Assembly (NCBI RefSeq): GCF_024586455.1
Contig: NW_026089623.1
Span: 9,768,204-9,832,203 of the forward strand
Length of the DNA stretch: 64,000 nucleotides
From: Bactrocera neohumeralis
Taxonomy: Eukaryota; Arthropoda; Insecta; Diptera; Tephritidae
Direction of reading: 5' to 3'
Shown here: piece after piece, positions 21,430 through 32,471 of the stretch
Layout of the letters: each line of letters opens with the position of its first letter
Position numbering within the stretch: the stretch's first letter is position 1
Notes under the pieces: generated by a model
The model's database searches: none
The model's input: the letters and a program-made list of their open reading frames with translations, nothing else
What the model was told of the DNA's origin: nothing
Made by a program: the position numbers and the translations under genes

Positions 21430-22640
21430 TGTCCTGACATATATTTTTGGACTGATTCAGAGGTAGTACTGAAGTGGCTCAATACTCAATCGGCCAATAT
21501 ACAGTTTTTTTTTTTTCGAACGAGTCTTTAGATGGAAATTACTGGAAAAGAGTACCAAATACGAAATATCCTCCTGACATCGTTTCACGTGGCTGCAGCG
21601 CCTAGGATCTTGTAAGAACGATTTGGTACTCTGGACCACAGAAATCTTAACCAAAATTCGTGGGAATGGCGTGAAAGCAAGAAGGAAGCTAACGTTGAAA
21701 TCCATGACTTGGAGCGAGGAAAGGGAATGAACCTAAAGTGTAGCAAAAGCAGCAACGGGGGAAATATCATCAACCGCTGTTCATCGTACCACCGTTTACT
21801 TCGCATAGCTGCATATTAGTCCAGTCATTATAGTAAGTTCACCTCGGAATTCGATATACCCATTTATATGTCTGTAAATACTTGTATATTGACACCCTAT
21901 ACCCTACCATATGTAGGTTTTGAGACAACTTTACGGTGTCAATATACAAGTATATACAGACATATAAATGGGTATATCGAATTCCGAGATTCTTACCTTA
22001 TTTAAGCTTAAATGACTATATAAGGACTATATATCTTTCGTGTTTTCAACAAAATTGCTGTTAACAATCAACTTACGTCAACAAAAATACTTCCTCTGCC
22101 GTTGGAGGGACTCGAGCATGTTTGGTAGCAAATTGTCGTAGCTGTTCAAGTTAAAATAAAGTTAAATCGCACAAAAGCTGCCTCCTATTTTAAATCAAAC
22201 GAATGTGGCAGTTTCAACGCTCAGAGTCGCTGGTCGTTTGTCTAAAGCACCTTTCAATGAAAAATTTCCCAGACTTCTTCCGAAAGATTATCGATTTACA
22301 TCATTGTACGTAGAAAATCTTTTTTGAAAGCATTTACTTGCTGGCCAAAAAGTTTTAATAACCCTCTTGTGTGAGTTAGTATGGGTTATAAATGCCCGCG
22401 AAATTGTAAGGAAAACAACTCGAAATTGCGTGCTCTGTTTCCATTATAAACTCAAATTAATGCCTCAAATTATGGCTCTTCTGCCAATTGTTTACAAATA
22501 CAACGCCCATTCTTGGTGGCGTCGACTTGTGGGACCCTTTCAGTATGACCTTTCGTCTTCGTGGATGAGCTTCAGAAATAATATCCTACATATCTACCAA
22601 TAATTTTATACTTTGTCTAAAACTTTTTGTAGGAGGACAC
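21430..22640 (+). pseudogene. BEL/Pao pol remnant: RNase H and integrase N-terminus
   Basis: At about 21450-21510 the plus strand reads WTDSEVVLKWLNTQSANIQ, a BEL/Pao RNase H motif with its catalytic Asp. At 21558-21645 another frame reads VPNTKYPPDIVSRGCSA, stop, DLVRTIWYSGPQ, the RNase H C-terminus. After an interruption at 21830-22080 comes LPKDYRFTSLYVEN near 22278. Then comes the integrase zinc-binding region with RNCVLCFHYKLKLMPQIMALLP near 22420-22485. Stops and deletions occur throughout. The RT in front and the integrase core behind are absent. Confidence 0.78.
21843..21988. repeat. Inverted repeat, 54-base arms around a 38-base centre
   Basis: The arm 21843-21896 begins ctcggaattcgatataccca, and the arm 21935-21988 is its reverse complement with only a couple of mismatches. 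The 38-base centre contains 'ccctaccatatgtaggttt', itself partly palindromic. It sits inside the BEL pol remnant and could be a small foldback element. Its transcript would form a long stable hairpin. Confidence 0.88.
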
Positions 22641-23014
22641 GGCATACTTCAACACATATTTCGTTGGTCCTAAAGCTAAATTGAAGGATATTCATCTTTA
22701 AATAAAGCGGTTACCGACAACAATACTAACTAGTTATAGCATCAACACTGGCTTTGTTGATCATTCCGCCTAGCGCTCCGCATTTTGAGGGTTTACGGGA
22801 GGCGGCAGCGGCGTAAACACCACTTACGCAGTTAAAACTGAGTTCTAATATATATTATGTATGTATATACATTAATACGTTATATATACATATGTTACAT
22901 ATTGTCACCTAAAATGCAAAACAACGTACCATCAAAAAAACCGTATCAAAAAAAAAATTGAGTTTCTTATTACTTACGATTCATTACATTATAGTGCATA
23001 CTTGTATATGCATG
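22641..23014. other. No recognisable gene
   Basis: AT-rich DNA following the BEL pol remnant. A patch near 22760-22830 is GC-richer (gaggcggcagcggcgtaaac) but gives no readable motif. Short poly-A runs and TA-rich words near 22850-22900 are not structured. Confidence 0.45.
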
Positions 23015-23600
23015 TAGCATAAAATTTTCAGCTTCCGCTCTTAGTTTTGCAATTCACTACTTCATGGTACATACATAACAGGTTGTCAAAAAAGTCTTGC
23101 GGTATTTTCGGTAGTTGGCGCTGAAAGCGCGTAGTTCTAGTTTTATTCGTCGCATCGGGTCATGTTATACCTTTTTGATTGTCGTTTTTTTATGTCGTTC
23201 GTGAGTTATAGCGTCGCAAACATGGAGCAAAATAAAGAGAAAGTACGGCATATTTTACAGTACTACTACGATAAAGGCAAAAATGCATCTCAAGCCGCCA
23301 ATAAAATTTGTGCAGTTTATGGATCCGATACAGTTTCCATTTCCACCGCACAATGATGGTTTCAACGTTTTCGTTCTGGTGTAGAGGTGGTCGAAGATGC
23401 GCCACGTTCCGGAAGTCCTGGAGTCGAAAATTGCGATAAAATCGCTGAATTGATCGAATAGACCGGCCGTAGTATCGGTCAAGAGCTGGGCATGAGTCAT
23501 CAAAAATTCATTTCAATTTCAATAAAAAAAAAATTCAATAAAAATACCGCAAGACTTTTTTGACAACCCATTATAGCATAACATTTTCAGCTTCCGCTCT
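23015..23600 (+). repeat. 27-base direct repeats flanking a mariner derivative
   Basis: tagcataaaattttcagctt plus seven bases at 23015-23041 recurs with one mismatch at 23574-23600. The right copy directly abuts the TA next to the mariner derivative, while the left copy ends 34 bases before its TA. Mariner makes only a TA duplication, so these repeats have another cause, such as an older tandem duplication into which the element inserted. Confidence 0.7.
23078..23571 (+). mobile_element. Mariner deletion derivative 2
   Basis: A 494-base element between TA dinucleotides (23076-23077 and 23572-23573), with inverted ends GGTTGTCAAAAAAGTCTTGC and its complement. From 23223 it encodes MEQNKEKVRHILQYYYDKGK, then AANKICAVYGSDTVSISTAQ, a stop at 23357, and FQRFRSGVEVVEDAPRSG: the N-terminal DNA-binding part of a mariner transposase. 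It ends at SIGQELGMSHQ and jumps to the 3' end. It is a sister of the element at 5405-5898. Confidence 0.9.
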
Positions 23601-23959
23601 CAGATATAACCAATATACTCGTATAACCATTTTATAACGAAAACCCAAATTTTGTTTTAGTATGATTGATTTCTGTTACATCGCTTTTCCTTCGTCTGTA
23701 CACTTGCGAATCGTGATGTTACGTTATTTTACATATTAGATGATGATATATAGTATACCTGCTCACAAACATATACATTTCATAACTTCATACGCCTTCG
23801 TAAGCATATACGCACAAACCTACATAGCTAATGGAGAAAAAAGATATAAGACGGGATAAAAACCGGCGCGTGAATGGTATGTACATCAGGGGTTTTCAAC
23901 GCAGCATTGTTTTTCGTAAACTTTTACTCGTATTGTGTTTTTATAAATTAAACAAAATG
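23601..23959. other. No recognisable feature
   Basis: AT-rich DNA between the mariner derivative and RTE copy C. The 113-residue frame at 23831-24172 starts here but only its second half, which is RTE sequence in a secondary frame, is recognisable. I assign nothing. Confidence 0.45.
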
Positions 23960-25313
23960 CGCCCATGCCCCACAGAAGAGAAGGACGATGTGACCAAAGA
24001 TGGCTTCTATGGGCGCTTCGGACCACTACCTTGTTGCAGCCAAGATACGCAACCGCTTCTGTGCTGCAAAAAGCCCACGTCAACAAACACAAAGAAGGTT
24101 CGATGTCGAGAAACTGCAATCACAACAGACAGCCGAACGATTTTCTACTCGACTTGCATTCCTGCCCTCTGAGAGCACTCGCCAACAACTAGGTATAAGA
24201 GAACTGTGGGACAGCATTTGAAACTCCTTACGTACAGCTGCAACCGAAACCATTGGTTTTCAGAAAAAGCAAAAGAAAAACTGGTACGACGAGGAGTGCC
24301 GTGTCGCCGCGGAGAGAAAACAGACTGCCTACCTCGCAACGTTACGATCGACCACAACACGTGCGGGATGGGATAGATACCGAGAGTTGAAGAGGGAAGC
24401 GAGACGTATTTGCAGACAGGAAAAGAAAGGGGCCGAAATACGTGAGTATGGAGAGCTTGATAAGCTGGCCGACAGGGGTAATACTCGAAAATTCTACGAC
24501 ATAATGCGGCGGCTTGCAGAAGGTTTCAAGACAGGAGCACACTCTTGTAGAACCCCCAGAGGTGACCTATTGACTGATGCCAAGAGCATACTTAAATTAT
24601 GGAGGGAACACTTCTCCAGCATGCTGAATGGCTGTGAACGTACAACGGCAGGAGAAGACGAACCCGATTCCCCAATCGATGACGATGGAGCAGACGTTCC
24701 ATTACCTGACCATGAAGAAGGTCCAATAGCAATCACCCGTCTGAAGAACAACAAAGCGGCGGGGGCCGATCGATAGCCGGCCGAGCTATTCAAACACGGC
24801 GGCGAAGAACTGATAAGGAGCATGCATCAGCTTCTTTTTAAAATATGGCCGAAAGCATGCCCAACGATTGGAATTTAAGTGTGTTATGCTCAATCCACAC
24901 AAAGGGAGACCCTACAATCTGCGCCAACTACCGTGTGATAAGCCTCTTCAACATCGCGTATAAGGTTCTATCGAGCGTATTGTGTGAAAGATTAAAGCCC
25001 ACTGTCAACAAACTGATTGAACCTTTTCAGTGTAGCTTTAGACCTGGCGAATCAACAACTGACTAGATATTCACCATGCGACCAATCTTGGAAAAATCCC
25101 GTGAAAGGATAATCGACACACACCACCTCTTCGTCGATTTCAAAGCTGCTTTCAAAAGCACGAAAAGGAGCTGCCTGTATGCCGCGATGTCTGAATTTCG
25201 ATACCAAACGAGGTTTCAGACAAGGCGACTCCCTCTCGTGCGACTTCTTCAAACTGCTGCTGGCGAAAATAATTCGAGCTTAACTTAATCGAGCAGGTAC
25301 AATCTTTTGTAAG
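23960..25313 (+). mobile_element. RTE-type LINE, copy C (truncated at both ends)
   Basis: Starts inside the endonuclease (PTEEKDDVTKDGFYGRF) and at 24020 jumps about 330 bases to the Asp-His region (DHYLVAAKIRNRF). It then follows the linker and RT: the 129-residue frame 24387-24776, and 24845-25066 with CSIHTKGDPTICANYRVISL. Motif A at 25134-25160 reads FVDFKAAFKS, so the residue after Phe is Lys where other copies have Asp. It ends near 25313. At 25178-25180 it has TAT where copies A, B and E carry a stop. It joins copy D tail to tail with almost no spacer. Confidence 0.85.
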
Positions 25314-25315
25314 AG

Positions 25316-27040
25316 CCAGTCGTTTCTTCTTTTCGCTCTTCTCCACCTGGTCCTTCCAACAGAGAGGAAGTCTTTCTTTTCCCCCGACGGGTACTGCGTC
25401 GAATACTTTCAGAGCTGGAGTGTTTCGTCCATTCGGACAATATGACCTAGCCAGCGCAGCCGCTGTCTTTTTATTCGCTGAACTATGTCAATGTCGTCAT
25501 ATAACTCCTACAGCTCATCGTTCCATCGAATGCGTTATTCGCCGTGGCGAACGCGCAAAGGACCATAAATCTTTCGCAGAAGGGGCCAATAGATTGCCGG
25601 CCGCGCTATTCAAACACGGCGGCGAAGAACTGATAAGGAGAATGCATCAGCTTTCACCATGCGCCCAATCTTGGAAAAACCCTGTGAAAAAAAAATCGAC
25701 ACACTCCACCTATTCGTCCTGTTGTTCTTCAGACGGGTGATTGCTATTCGAACTTCTTCATGGTCTGGCAATGGAACATCGTCATCGATTGGCAAATCGG
25801 GTTTGCCTTCCCCTGGCGTTGTACGTTCACTGCCATTCAGCATGCTGGAGAAGTGTTCCCTCCATAATTTTAGTATGCTCTTGGCATCGGTCAATAGGTC
25901 ACCTTTGGGGGTTCTTCAAGAGTGTGCTCCGGTCTTGAAACCTTCTGCAAGCCGCCGCATTATGTCGTAGAATTTTCGAGCATTACCCCTGTCGACCAGC
26001 TTATCAAGCTCTTTATACTCATGTATTTCGGCCTCTTTCTTTTCCTGTCTGCAAATGCGTCTCGCTTACCTCCTCAACTCTCGGTATCTATCCCATCCCG
26101 CACGTGTTGTGGTCGATCGTAACGTTGCGAGGTAGGCAGTCTGTTTTCTCTCTGCTGCGACACGGCACTCCTCGTCGTACCAGCTGTTCCTTTGTACTTT
26201 CCGAAAACCAATGGTTTCTGTTGCAGGTGTACGTAAGGAGTTTGAAATGCCATCCCACAGTTCCCTTATGCCGAATTGTTGACGAGTGCTCTCAGAGAGC
26301 AAGAGTGCACGCCGAGTAGAAAATCGTTCGACTGTCGGTTTTGAGTGCAGCTTCTCGACGTCGAACCTTCCTTGTGTTTGTCGTTTGTGTTTAGTCGGAG
26401 TCAATGTTAGGACCTCGGGGCGTAGGCATGCCTATAACACTCGAGACGTGCCTTCTGTCTATCACAATATGATGGATCTGTTTAGTGGCTTTTCGATCCG
26501 GGGACAGCCAGGTAGCTTGATGTATTTTCTTATCCTGGAATCTAGTACTACAGATCAGCCTCAACCCATGTGGGGATGTTGCCTCTTTGAGCCTGAATTG
26601 ACTGACTGTTGTGCCAAAGATACCTTCTTTGGCCACCCTGGCGTTAAGGTCGCCAAGCACGATTTTGACATCGTGGGGGGGCAGATCTCGTAGGTGCGCT
26701 CCAAGTGCTCAATGAAGGCATCTTTAGTCACATCGTCCTTCTCTTCCGTCGGGGCGTGGGCGCAAATCAGCGATAAGTTGAAGAACCTGGCTTTGATGCA
26801 GATTGTGGCTAGACTTTCATCCACCGGAATGAATGATAGTATTCGGCGATGGAATCTCTCTCCCACCACGAATCCCACACCAAACTTGCGCTCCTTTATA
26901 TGGCCACTGTAATAAATGCCACAAGGACCTAATCGCCTCAGTCCTTGTCTCGTTCATCGCATTTCTTGGGCTGCGGTGATGTCAGCCTTCACTCTAACGA
27001 GGACATCAACCAGCCGGGCAGCGGCACCTTCCCAATTAAG
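25316..27040 (-). mobile_element. RTE-type LINE, copy D, with an inverted internal block
   Basis: On the minus strand from the endonuclease (27040-26391, LICAHAPTEEKDDVTKDAFI and LGDLNARVAKEGIFG) through the linker (26404-26066) and RT start (25894-25720). Then a block at 25577-25719 reads in the opposite, plus orientation (LPAALFKHGGEELIRRMHQL, then a piece with the RQILEK region), after which the minus-strand C-terminal domain resumes to 25316. About 1 kb of RT and thumb sequence is missing around the block. The 5' UTR is gone. GDFN is altered to GDLN. Confidence 0.83.
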
Positions 27041-28149
27041 TTGGTGACACATATTGAAATTACTTATAACTGTTTAATATGCAATAGCTGTATAAAAAAA
27101 TTGTAAACAATAAAATGTTTTTTTGGTGTATGTATTATGGAGAAAGTAGGTAATGTTATTAGAAATACAAAAATTATGTTTTTTTTCTAAACAGTTAAAC
27201 AGTACATGCATTTAGTAATATTTATTTCCGTTATATCATTTGTTATTAAGCAGGTTTATTAAATACAATAAATCATAGCTAACTCTACAAGGTTGCGGCT
27301 TTTAAGAAATCGATCCTTTGCTCACAGGCTGATTAATCAGCAACGCAAATGTCTCATTTATCCGGCATATGCATAGATCGTATAATTTGCGTGTCCCAAT
27401 CTCATTTTTATGATCTCGCAATGTGTTGCACAGAGTATAATAGTTTTGTTCAAATATACATACATAAATATAAAAGATCAGGGTGATCAAACTTGGTACA
27501 TCCACTTGCGGTCAATAAAACCTCCCCACCAAATTTAATAAAAATAAGATCCCATGAGCAAATTTTTTAAAAAGCCTCATAGTCTAAATTAGTTGTCCAC
27601 ACAATTTTTTCTGAAAAATAGTTTTTATAAAGAACAGCCATACAATTAAAAAAAATTAACAAAAATGACAGTACACTTTGTTAAATTTTTTTCGTTCGTG
27701 CGGGATTTTCTTCAATTTTGTTTTTTATGTTTTTAGGAAGCATAAGTACACTAAACTATATAATCTAATTATAATTGTAGTTTTTAATTTATTACGTTTG
27801 ATGAGCAAAACACTAATTAGCTTTCCTGTGCTTGTACAAAGCGGCCGATTTTATTGTTTTTAAAATGATACACCGAACAAACTTCGTGTTTCAATTAAAA
27901 GAAATTTATAAAATATTAATTTAAATTAAAGTGTAAATGAAATGAAATTAAAAAATTTAATTTTTTCGTCGTATGCCTGTTTCTTACATTTCGAGCTCAC
28001 TTTGTAAAGCTCACTATCTTTCAATTGATTTATCTATAGCTGAATGTGTTTTGCTTTTAACTTATTAACTTATTTCTATAAAAAAATATCGATGCCGCAA
28101 AAATTATCGCTATAAAGTGTAGTAAAATACGCACAATAATTGAAAACTT
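27041..28149. other. AT-rich stretch, no recognised gene
   Basis: More than 1 kb of AT-rich DNA with long A and T runs between RTE copy D and repeat X1. A minus-strand frame at 27505-27302 (RDHKNEIGTRKLYDLCICRI) is the only peptide-like piece and I do not recognise it. A fragment of repeat family D lies at 27425-27575. Frames at 27678-27863 have no motif. Confidence 0.5.
27425..27575. repeat. Fragment of dispersed repeat family D
   Basis: Carries the family start 'cacagagtataatagttttg' and, after a deletion, 'aaacttggtacatccacttg' and 'cccaccaaatttaataaaa', in the order seen at 733-1215. It is a shortened relative of the copy at 700-1490. Confidence 0.65.
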
Positions 28150-29540
28150 TGAGTGGTAAGGTTTGCGTGGCCACGAGTGTAAAACCAGAGGACGTATATC
28201 ATAGAGAAGGCAGAGAACGTTGATAATAGAGAAGGTTCACGGCGCGAAGAACGTAAAAATATTTTTGGCTAACTCGGTCGAGATGAATTAGTTTCACCAC
28301 TGCCAGCTCGGCGGGAGAAATTTTAACATTTTCGCTTGAACAGAGCTGAGCGTGGAATAAAAATGATGCTCAAAACTATATATTGCTCTAACAGACGTAA
28401 GTTCGCTCTTTTGCTTATATTTTTATAAGTTTATATGCAAACATGTGTATTCGTATGAATTCTTTTTGTGCATATTAATGAATACATGTGCAATTGAATA
28501 CATTTAAATTAAATTACTTTTTCAGAGCAATATTCGTAGTTAATGTGAAAATAAAGCCTATTTTTTAATTACTTTTTGTATGTGATATATTCATACTTAC
28601 ATATTTATATAACAAATTATCATATTATTTAAAAAATGAAATATATTACAATAGCGATAAATGAATATTAATCGTATATTTTATCATTCAAAACTTATAT
28701 TCACATGTGTCATGATGATATGTGTTTATGTTCGCTTTCGCGAATTCAAATCATATTATCACTTATCAATAATAACATGTGCGCGCTGCTCATATGTACA
28801 TATAGTATATATGTATGTGCGTATGACATTGGTACACAAATAACACAAAAACTACAAACATTGCTTTACAAAAACAACAATCGTTTGAAATAGCATCATA
28901 CATACTTATATGCGTACACATGTAAATATGTGCGTATGACATTCCCACACAAATAATGCATACACAACTAAGATACAGATATGAGTTCACATGCAGATAT
29001 GTCACCGGCAAAAATTACAAATATTGTTATACAAAAACAACAATCGTTTCAAATAGCATCAGCAGCGTCACAAGTCACAAGAAAAACACACAACAACACA
29101 TTTTCATTAATGAAGGCAAGCGCACTTTCAACAGGCAAACTCGCTTCCTTCATAAAAGCAAACACCATTACATCTCCCCGAGCATGCCTTTGCCTACAAG
29201 CGTCTTTCCGCGACGATGGCAAAAATTAAAAATCATAAATTGAACAACTTTCTGATGTTTCTTCACAGAAAGAAGTGAGAAAATTGGCAACATAGTTGTT
29301 GTCGATTTATAATATTTGTCAATTCTAAAATATTTTTCCGTGCTCGCAAATATCTGCGTCGATATGTATGGACGCTCATACATCTTCATACATATTTACG
29401 CAAGTTCGTGGTCATGCCACATATGTATGTAAATATGTACACTTAGGTTTACATACCACATTTTTATGTATACATGTACACTCATACATATGTATTCACG
29501 CTCATACAACTTCATACATATTTTCGCAAGTTCATGGTAA
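28150..29540 (+). repeat. Dispersed repeat X, copy 1
   Basis: The longest copy of a noncoding repeat that recurs at 38640-39260 (minus), 43020-43990 (minus), 44545-44720 (plus) and 62741-63619 (plus). Landmarks in order are: 'agagaaggttcacggcg' near 28230; 'aacattttcgcttgaacaga' near 28327; 'catgtgcgcgc' near 28778; 'tatgtcaccggcaaaaatta' near 28997; and 'agcatgcctttgcc' near 29181. TAC/ATG-rich tracts (catacatatgtat) are scattered through it. Near 29371 and 29495 a 41-base segment is directly repeated. Small frames such as 28956-29243 recur in other copies only as decayed text, so it is probably nonautonomous. Confidence 0.75.
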
Positions 29541-29545
29541 AGCGG

Positions 29546-30343
29546 GAGATTTTAACGCATGGTCTACTGCTTGGGGTAGCAGAATTACTAAACATCGTGG
29601 TCGCCTCATTCTAGAATTTTTGAGCCAAACAAACCTTACGATTTTAAACAGTGGCACACAAAATACCTTTCAAAAGGGAAATAAAGGTTCAATAATAGAC
29701 TTAATGTTTGCTAAACGACGTGATCAGCAGGCATACTAAGTGGAAGGTGCTATAATTGCTGAAGTTTCGTTCTCACAAGAAATGGAACACTGTTCGAGAA
29801 ATACCTCTCGAAAACGAAGTTGGCGGCAAAAGGAATTTGATACTGACGATTTTGAGAGCGTCTGGAGTGGACAAAATTTGTATGTCGAAATTCAAAAATA
29901 AGTCGCAGCAACCCAAGAACGCATTATTTATGAAAAATGTTGTCGAAGCGTTATTTCCGACACATGCCTCCATTTCCTACAAGTATATTAATTGAAACGA
30001 AGCTACGGAGCCACCCCTATTAGTCACAGAAGACGAACTATTGGCTATTGCGAAAAAAATCAAAAACTCCAAAGCGCCTGGAATAGATGGTATACCAAAT
30101 AGAGCCCTTAAAGAAGCCATAACTCTAAGGCCCAGTTTATTTGTTAACATGTACAATGCGTGTATATAAGAAGAGGTATTCCCCGATCCATGGAAGATAC
30201 AGCGTCTAGTTCTACTGCCAAAGCCAAAAAAGCCACCAGAAGAACCTTCATCTTATCGACCGCTTTGCATGCTCGACACAATTGGGAAAGTGTACGAAAG
30301 CATTGTAAGAAACCGGATTTTCAGAGAGACAATACGGCTTTGC
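29546..30343 (+). mobile_element. R1-clade LINE, copy B (fragment of ORF2)
   Basis: Begins in the endonuclease with AGDFNAWSTAWGSRITKHRG and NSGTQNTFQKGNKGSIIDLM, then after frameshifts reaches the RT start: LLAIAKKIKNSKAPGIDGIP, EEVFPDPWKIQRLVLLPKPK, YRPLCMLDTIGKVYESIVRN. It ends within the segment 'agagagacaatacgg' that copies A and C share (compare 33925-33945). A 30-base deletion precedes that point. No 5' or 3' end of the element is present. The right end abuts a Harbinger fragment. Confidence 0.83.
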
Positions 30344-30590
30344 TTGCCAATTCCTTTGAGCATCTTTTATTTCATTTGTATCTTTCGGGAATCTTATCCA
30401 CTCGCTTGCTTTGGAAGATATAAGTTTCGCAACTTCCGCAATAGTTCGCAATATCTGTGGCTATACCATTTTGGTATCCAAGATCTGAACAAAATCTTAA
30501 ATACAGTCGATATTTATCAATGTTGTTGAGGGCACCGCCACGTGTTTCTTCTGACCCCGCAAAAAAATAATTAGTCAACCAGCAGATGCT
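30344..30590 (-). pseudogene. PIF/Harbinger transposase fragment
   Basis: The minus strand reads DKYRLYLRFCSDLGYQNGIA and then, in the overlapping frame, RTIAEVAKLISSKASEWIRF followed by PKDTNEIKDAQRNWQAK. In Harbinger (HARBI1-like) transposases this helical N-terminal region, with LRF...GYQ and EVxxxIxxKAxxWIxFP, comes just before the first catalytic Asp. The fragment stops before that Asp. One frameshift near 30400 separates the two parts. Confidence 0.7.
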
Positions 30591-31084
30591 ACTATCATCA
30601 AACCAATGTACTTATCATTTTATTATTAACTATATCAAAAAAATAATAATTTAGAATATAAACCTGTATAATTTTTTATCCTCACTTGCTAAACTTGTTT
30701 TACGTTGTTGATAACAAGCAAGAGCTCACAAAAGAGAGCAAAAGCTTGTTTTTATGCATATAAAAACCTGTTTACTCGTATGTGTATGCAGGTTTGTGTC
30801 CACAATCGGCAATGTCATACACACATATGTAAGTTTACACATAAGAATTGCATTGGGATACCTACATATGTACATAACGTGAGAGGCAGACGTGTTTTTT
30901 TGCGATCCTAAAACTTTAGTGTATATGTATGTACTTCTAGCTTTTTGTTGTGAAAAATTTTGGTTGTTCGAGTGAAACATCCCAGATACTGAACCACATG
31001 TGTGGATACCAAATCCAGAAGAAGAGATAAGTATACATTGATTTTTTAGTAACATAAATCTCATTTGTACTTCTCTTTCCGTTT
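30591..31084. other. No recognised gene; possibly LINE 5' flank
   Basis: AT-rich DNA leading into the R1-clade copy C. It contains TATG/CATA-rich words like those in repeat X. The frames at 30705-30911 and 30726-31157 have no motif. Part may be 5' UTR of the LINE, but copy A does not extend this far for comparison. Confidence 0.4.
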
Positions 31085-31309
31085 TTTGAGCAAATTTTTC
31101 CCTCCTCGAGTTTCCGTTTTCCTTCTGGTTTGCAAATTGCAACCATCGAAAACACAATAATCAGCTGTTCTCTTTTTTCTTTTGGCTTTCGTATTGACAA
31201 CCATCTTTTTTTGTTTTTTTTTTTTAAGTTTTTTATTTTATTTAAGTAGTAAAGTTTGGGACTAAAATATATACCAAACGGTGTTCCTAAACTATTCTTT
31301 CGCAGAGGT

Positions 31310-32470
31310 ATGGCCTCTGAAAATAGTATTGTGTGAACACAGGAGAATCCTTTCCGAAGGAATTCCAAAATAATCGCCCAATGGTAAAAATGAGGAATTC
31401 GCCGTTGCTGAACCAAACAAGGGAGGTGATACTGCTGGCCAAGAAAGCAAAGGTTGCAAACCTGACAAGCTTGAAAAAGATGAAACGGTTAGCATCTTTA
31501 GCAACGTGAGCAAAAAAATTAAAGAACTTGAAATGATGATGGCATATTAATCAAGCTCGGACATTACATGCCAAAATGGAAAAATTGGGAAATCAAGCGA
31601 GAAGAGTGATGAGAAGATGATAATACCCCTAAAAGAATGCAGAGGCACCAGGCTATCCACCACCCACCAAAAAGAATAAAAATGTAAACGAAAAGCCGCA
31701 ATTGTCGTACAGTCGAGCAACAAAATTAACCCAAGAGCATAATACGACTAGTCTAAAGGCAAGTGAAAGATGGGTAGACGTTGTAAAAAAGAAGAAACCT
31801 TTGGAAAGAAATCAGAACCAAACCAGATGCCATAATTATGACAAAGAAGGATGGTGCCGTCGTATGCAGATATTCTGCGAAAAATTAAAAGAGACAGCAG
31901 GGCTGGGTTCAAATGTAACCTATATTCGTAAAACGTTAAAAGGAGATTTACTTATAGAATTAAAAAATCGAGCAGAGACGAAATCCGAATCTTTCCAAAG
32001 CGCCCTGGAGGCGGTGATTGGCGGAATGGCTAAGATACAGCCCAAAAGCCACGTGCAAAGACCTGGATGAAATTACAACTCCCGAAGAAATCTTCGCAGC
32101 ACTAAAAAGAGAGTGCGGAATCGAAAATCTGGAGATATCGAGTCTGCGACAAACGCGTAGTGGCACGCAAATAGCACTTGTATGCATGCGTGCTTAAGAT
32201 GGCAAGACCGCTCTTAAAATCAGGAAAATAAAGATTGGGTGGTCGATCTGTCGCCTTCGAGAATACTCGCCTGTTCCTAGATGCTACTGGTGTTTCCACC
32301 TGGGTCACAAGGCCCATAATTGCTGCAGCTCCAAACACACACAGATCTTCTCATTGTAAACGTTGTGGAACCACGGGACATTTAGCGAAGGCATGCACTC
32401 TGCAAAGGGGAGCACTCAGTATTGCGCACGACTTGCCCAAAGTATATCGAGATGTTGAAGTCTCTAAGTA
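31310..32470 (+). pseudogene. R1-clade ORF1 (nucleic-acid-binding protein), frameshifted
   Basis: Begins at ATG 31310 (MASENSIV, matching copy A) but meets stops early. The frame 31702-32070 holds the middle part (KETAGLGSNVTYIRKTLKGD, then LEAVIGGMAKIQP). Later frames have two CCHC zinc knuckles near 32277-32400: CYWCFHLGHKAHNC and HCKRCGTTGHLAKAC. The protein would coat the LINE RNA. The last codon is directly followed by TAA and the ATG of ORF2 (32469-32474), so the two ORFs abut. Disabling stops and shifts occur near 31335, 32068 and 32195. Confidence 0.83.
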
Positions 32471-32471
32471 A

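Noticed and set aside
28956..29243. 82- to 95-residue Lys/Ser/Thr-rich frames in repeat X (28956-29243, 28981-29229, 43452-43916, 63458-63652)
   Set aside because: Although equivalent frames occur in several copies, they change by frameshift between copies and show no protein-like conservation.
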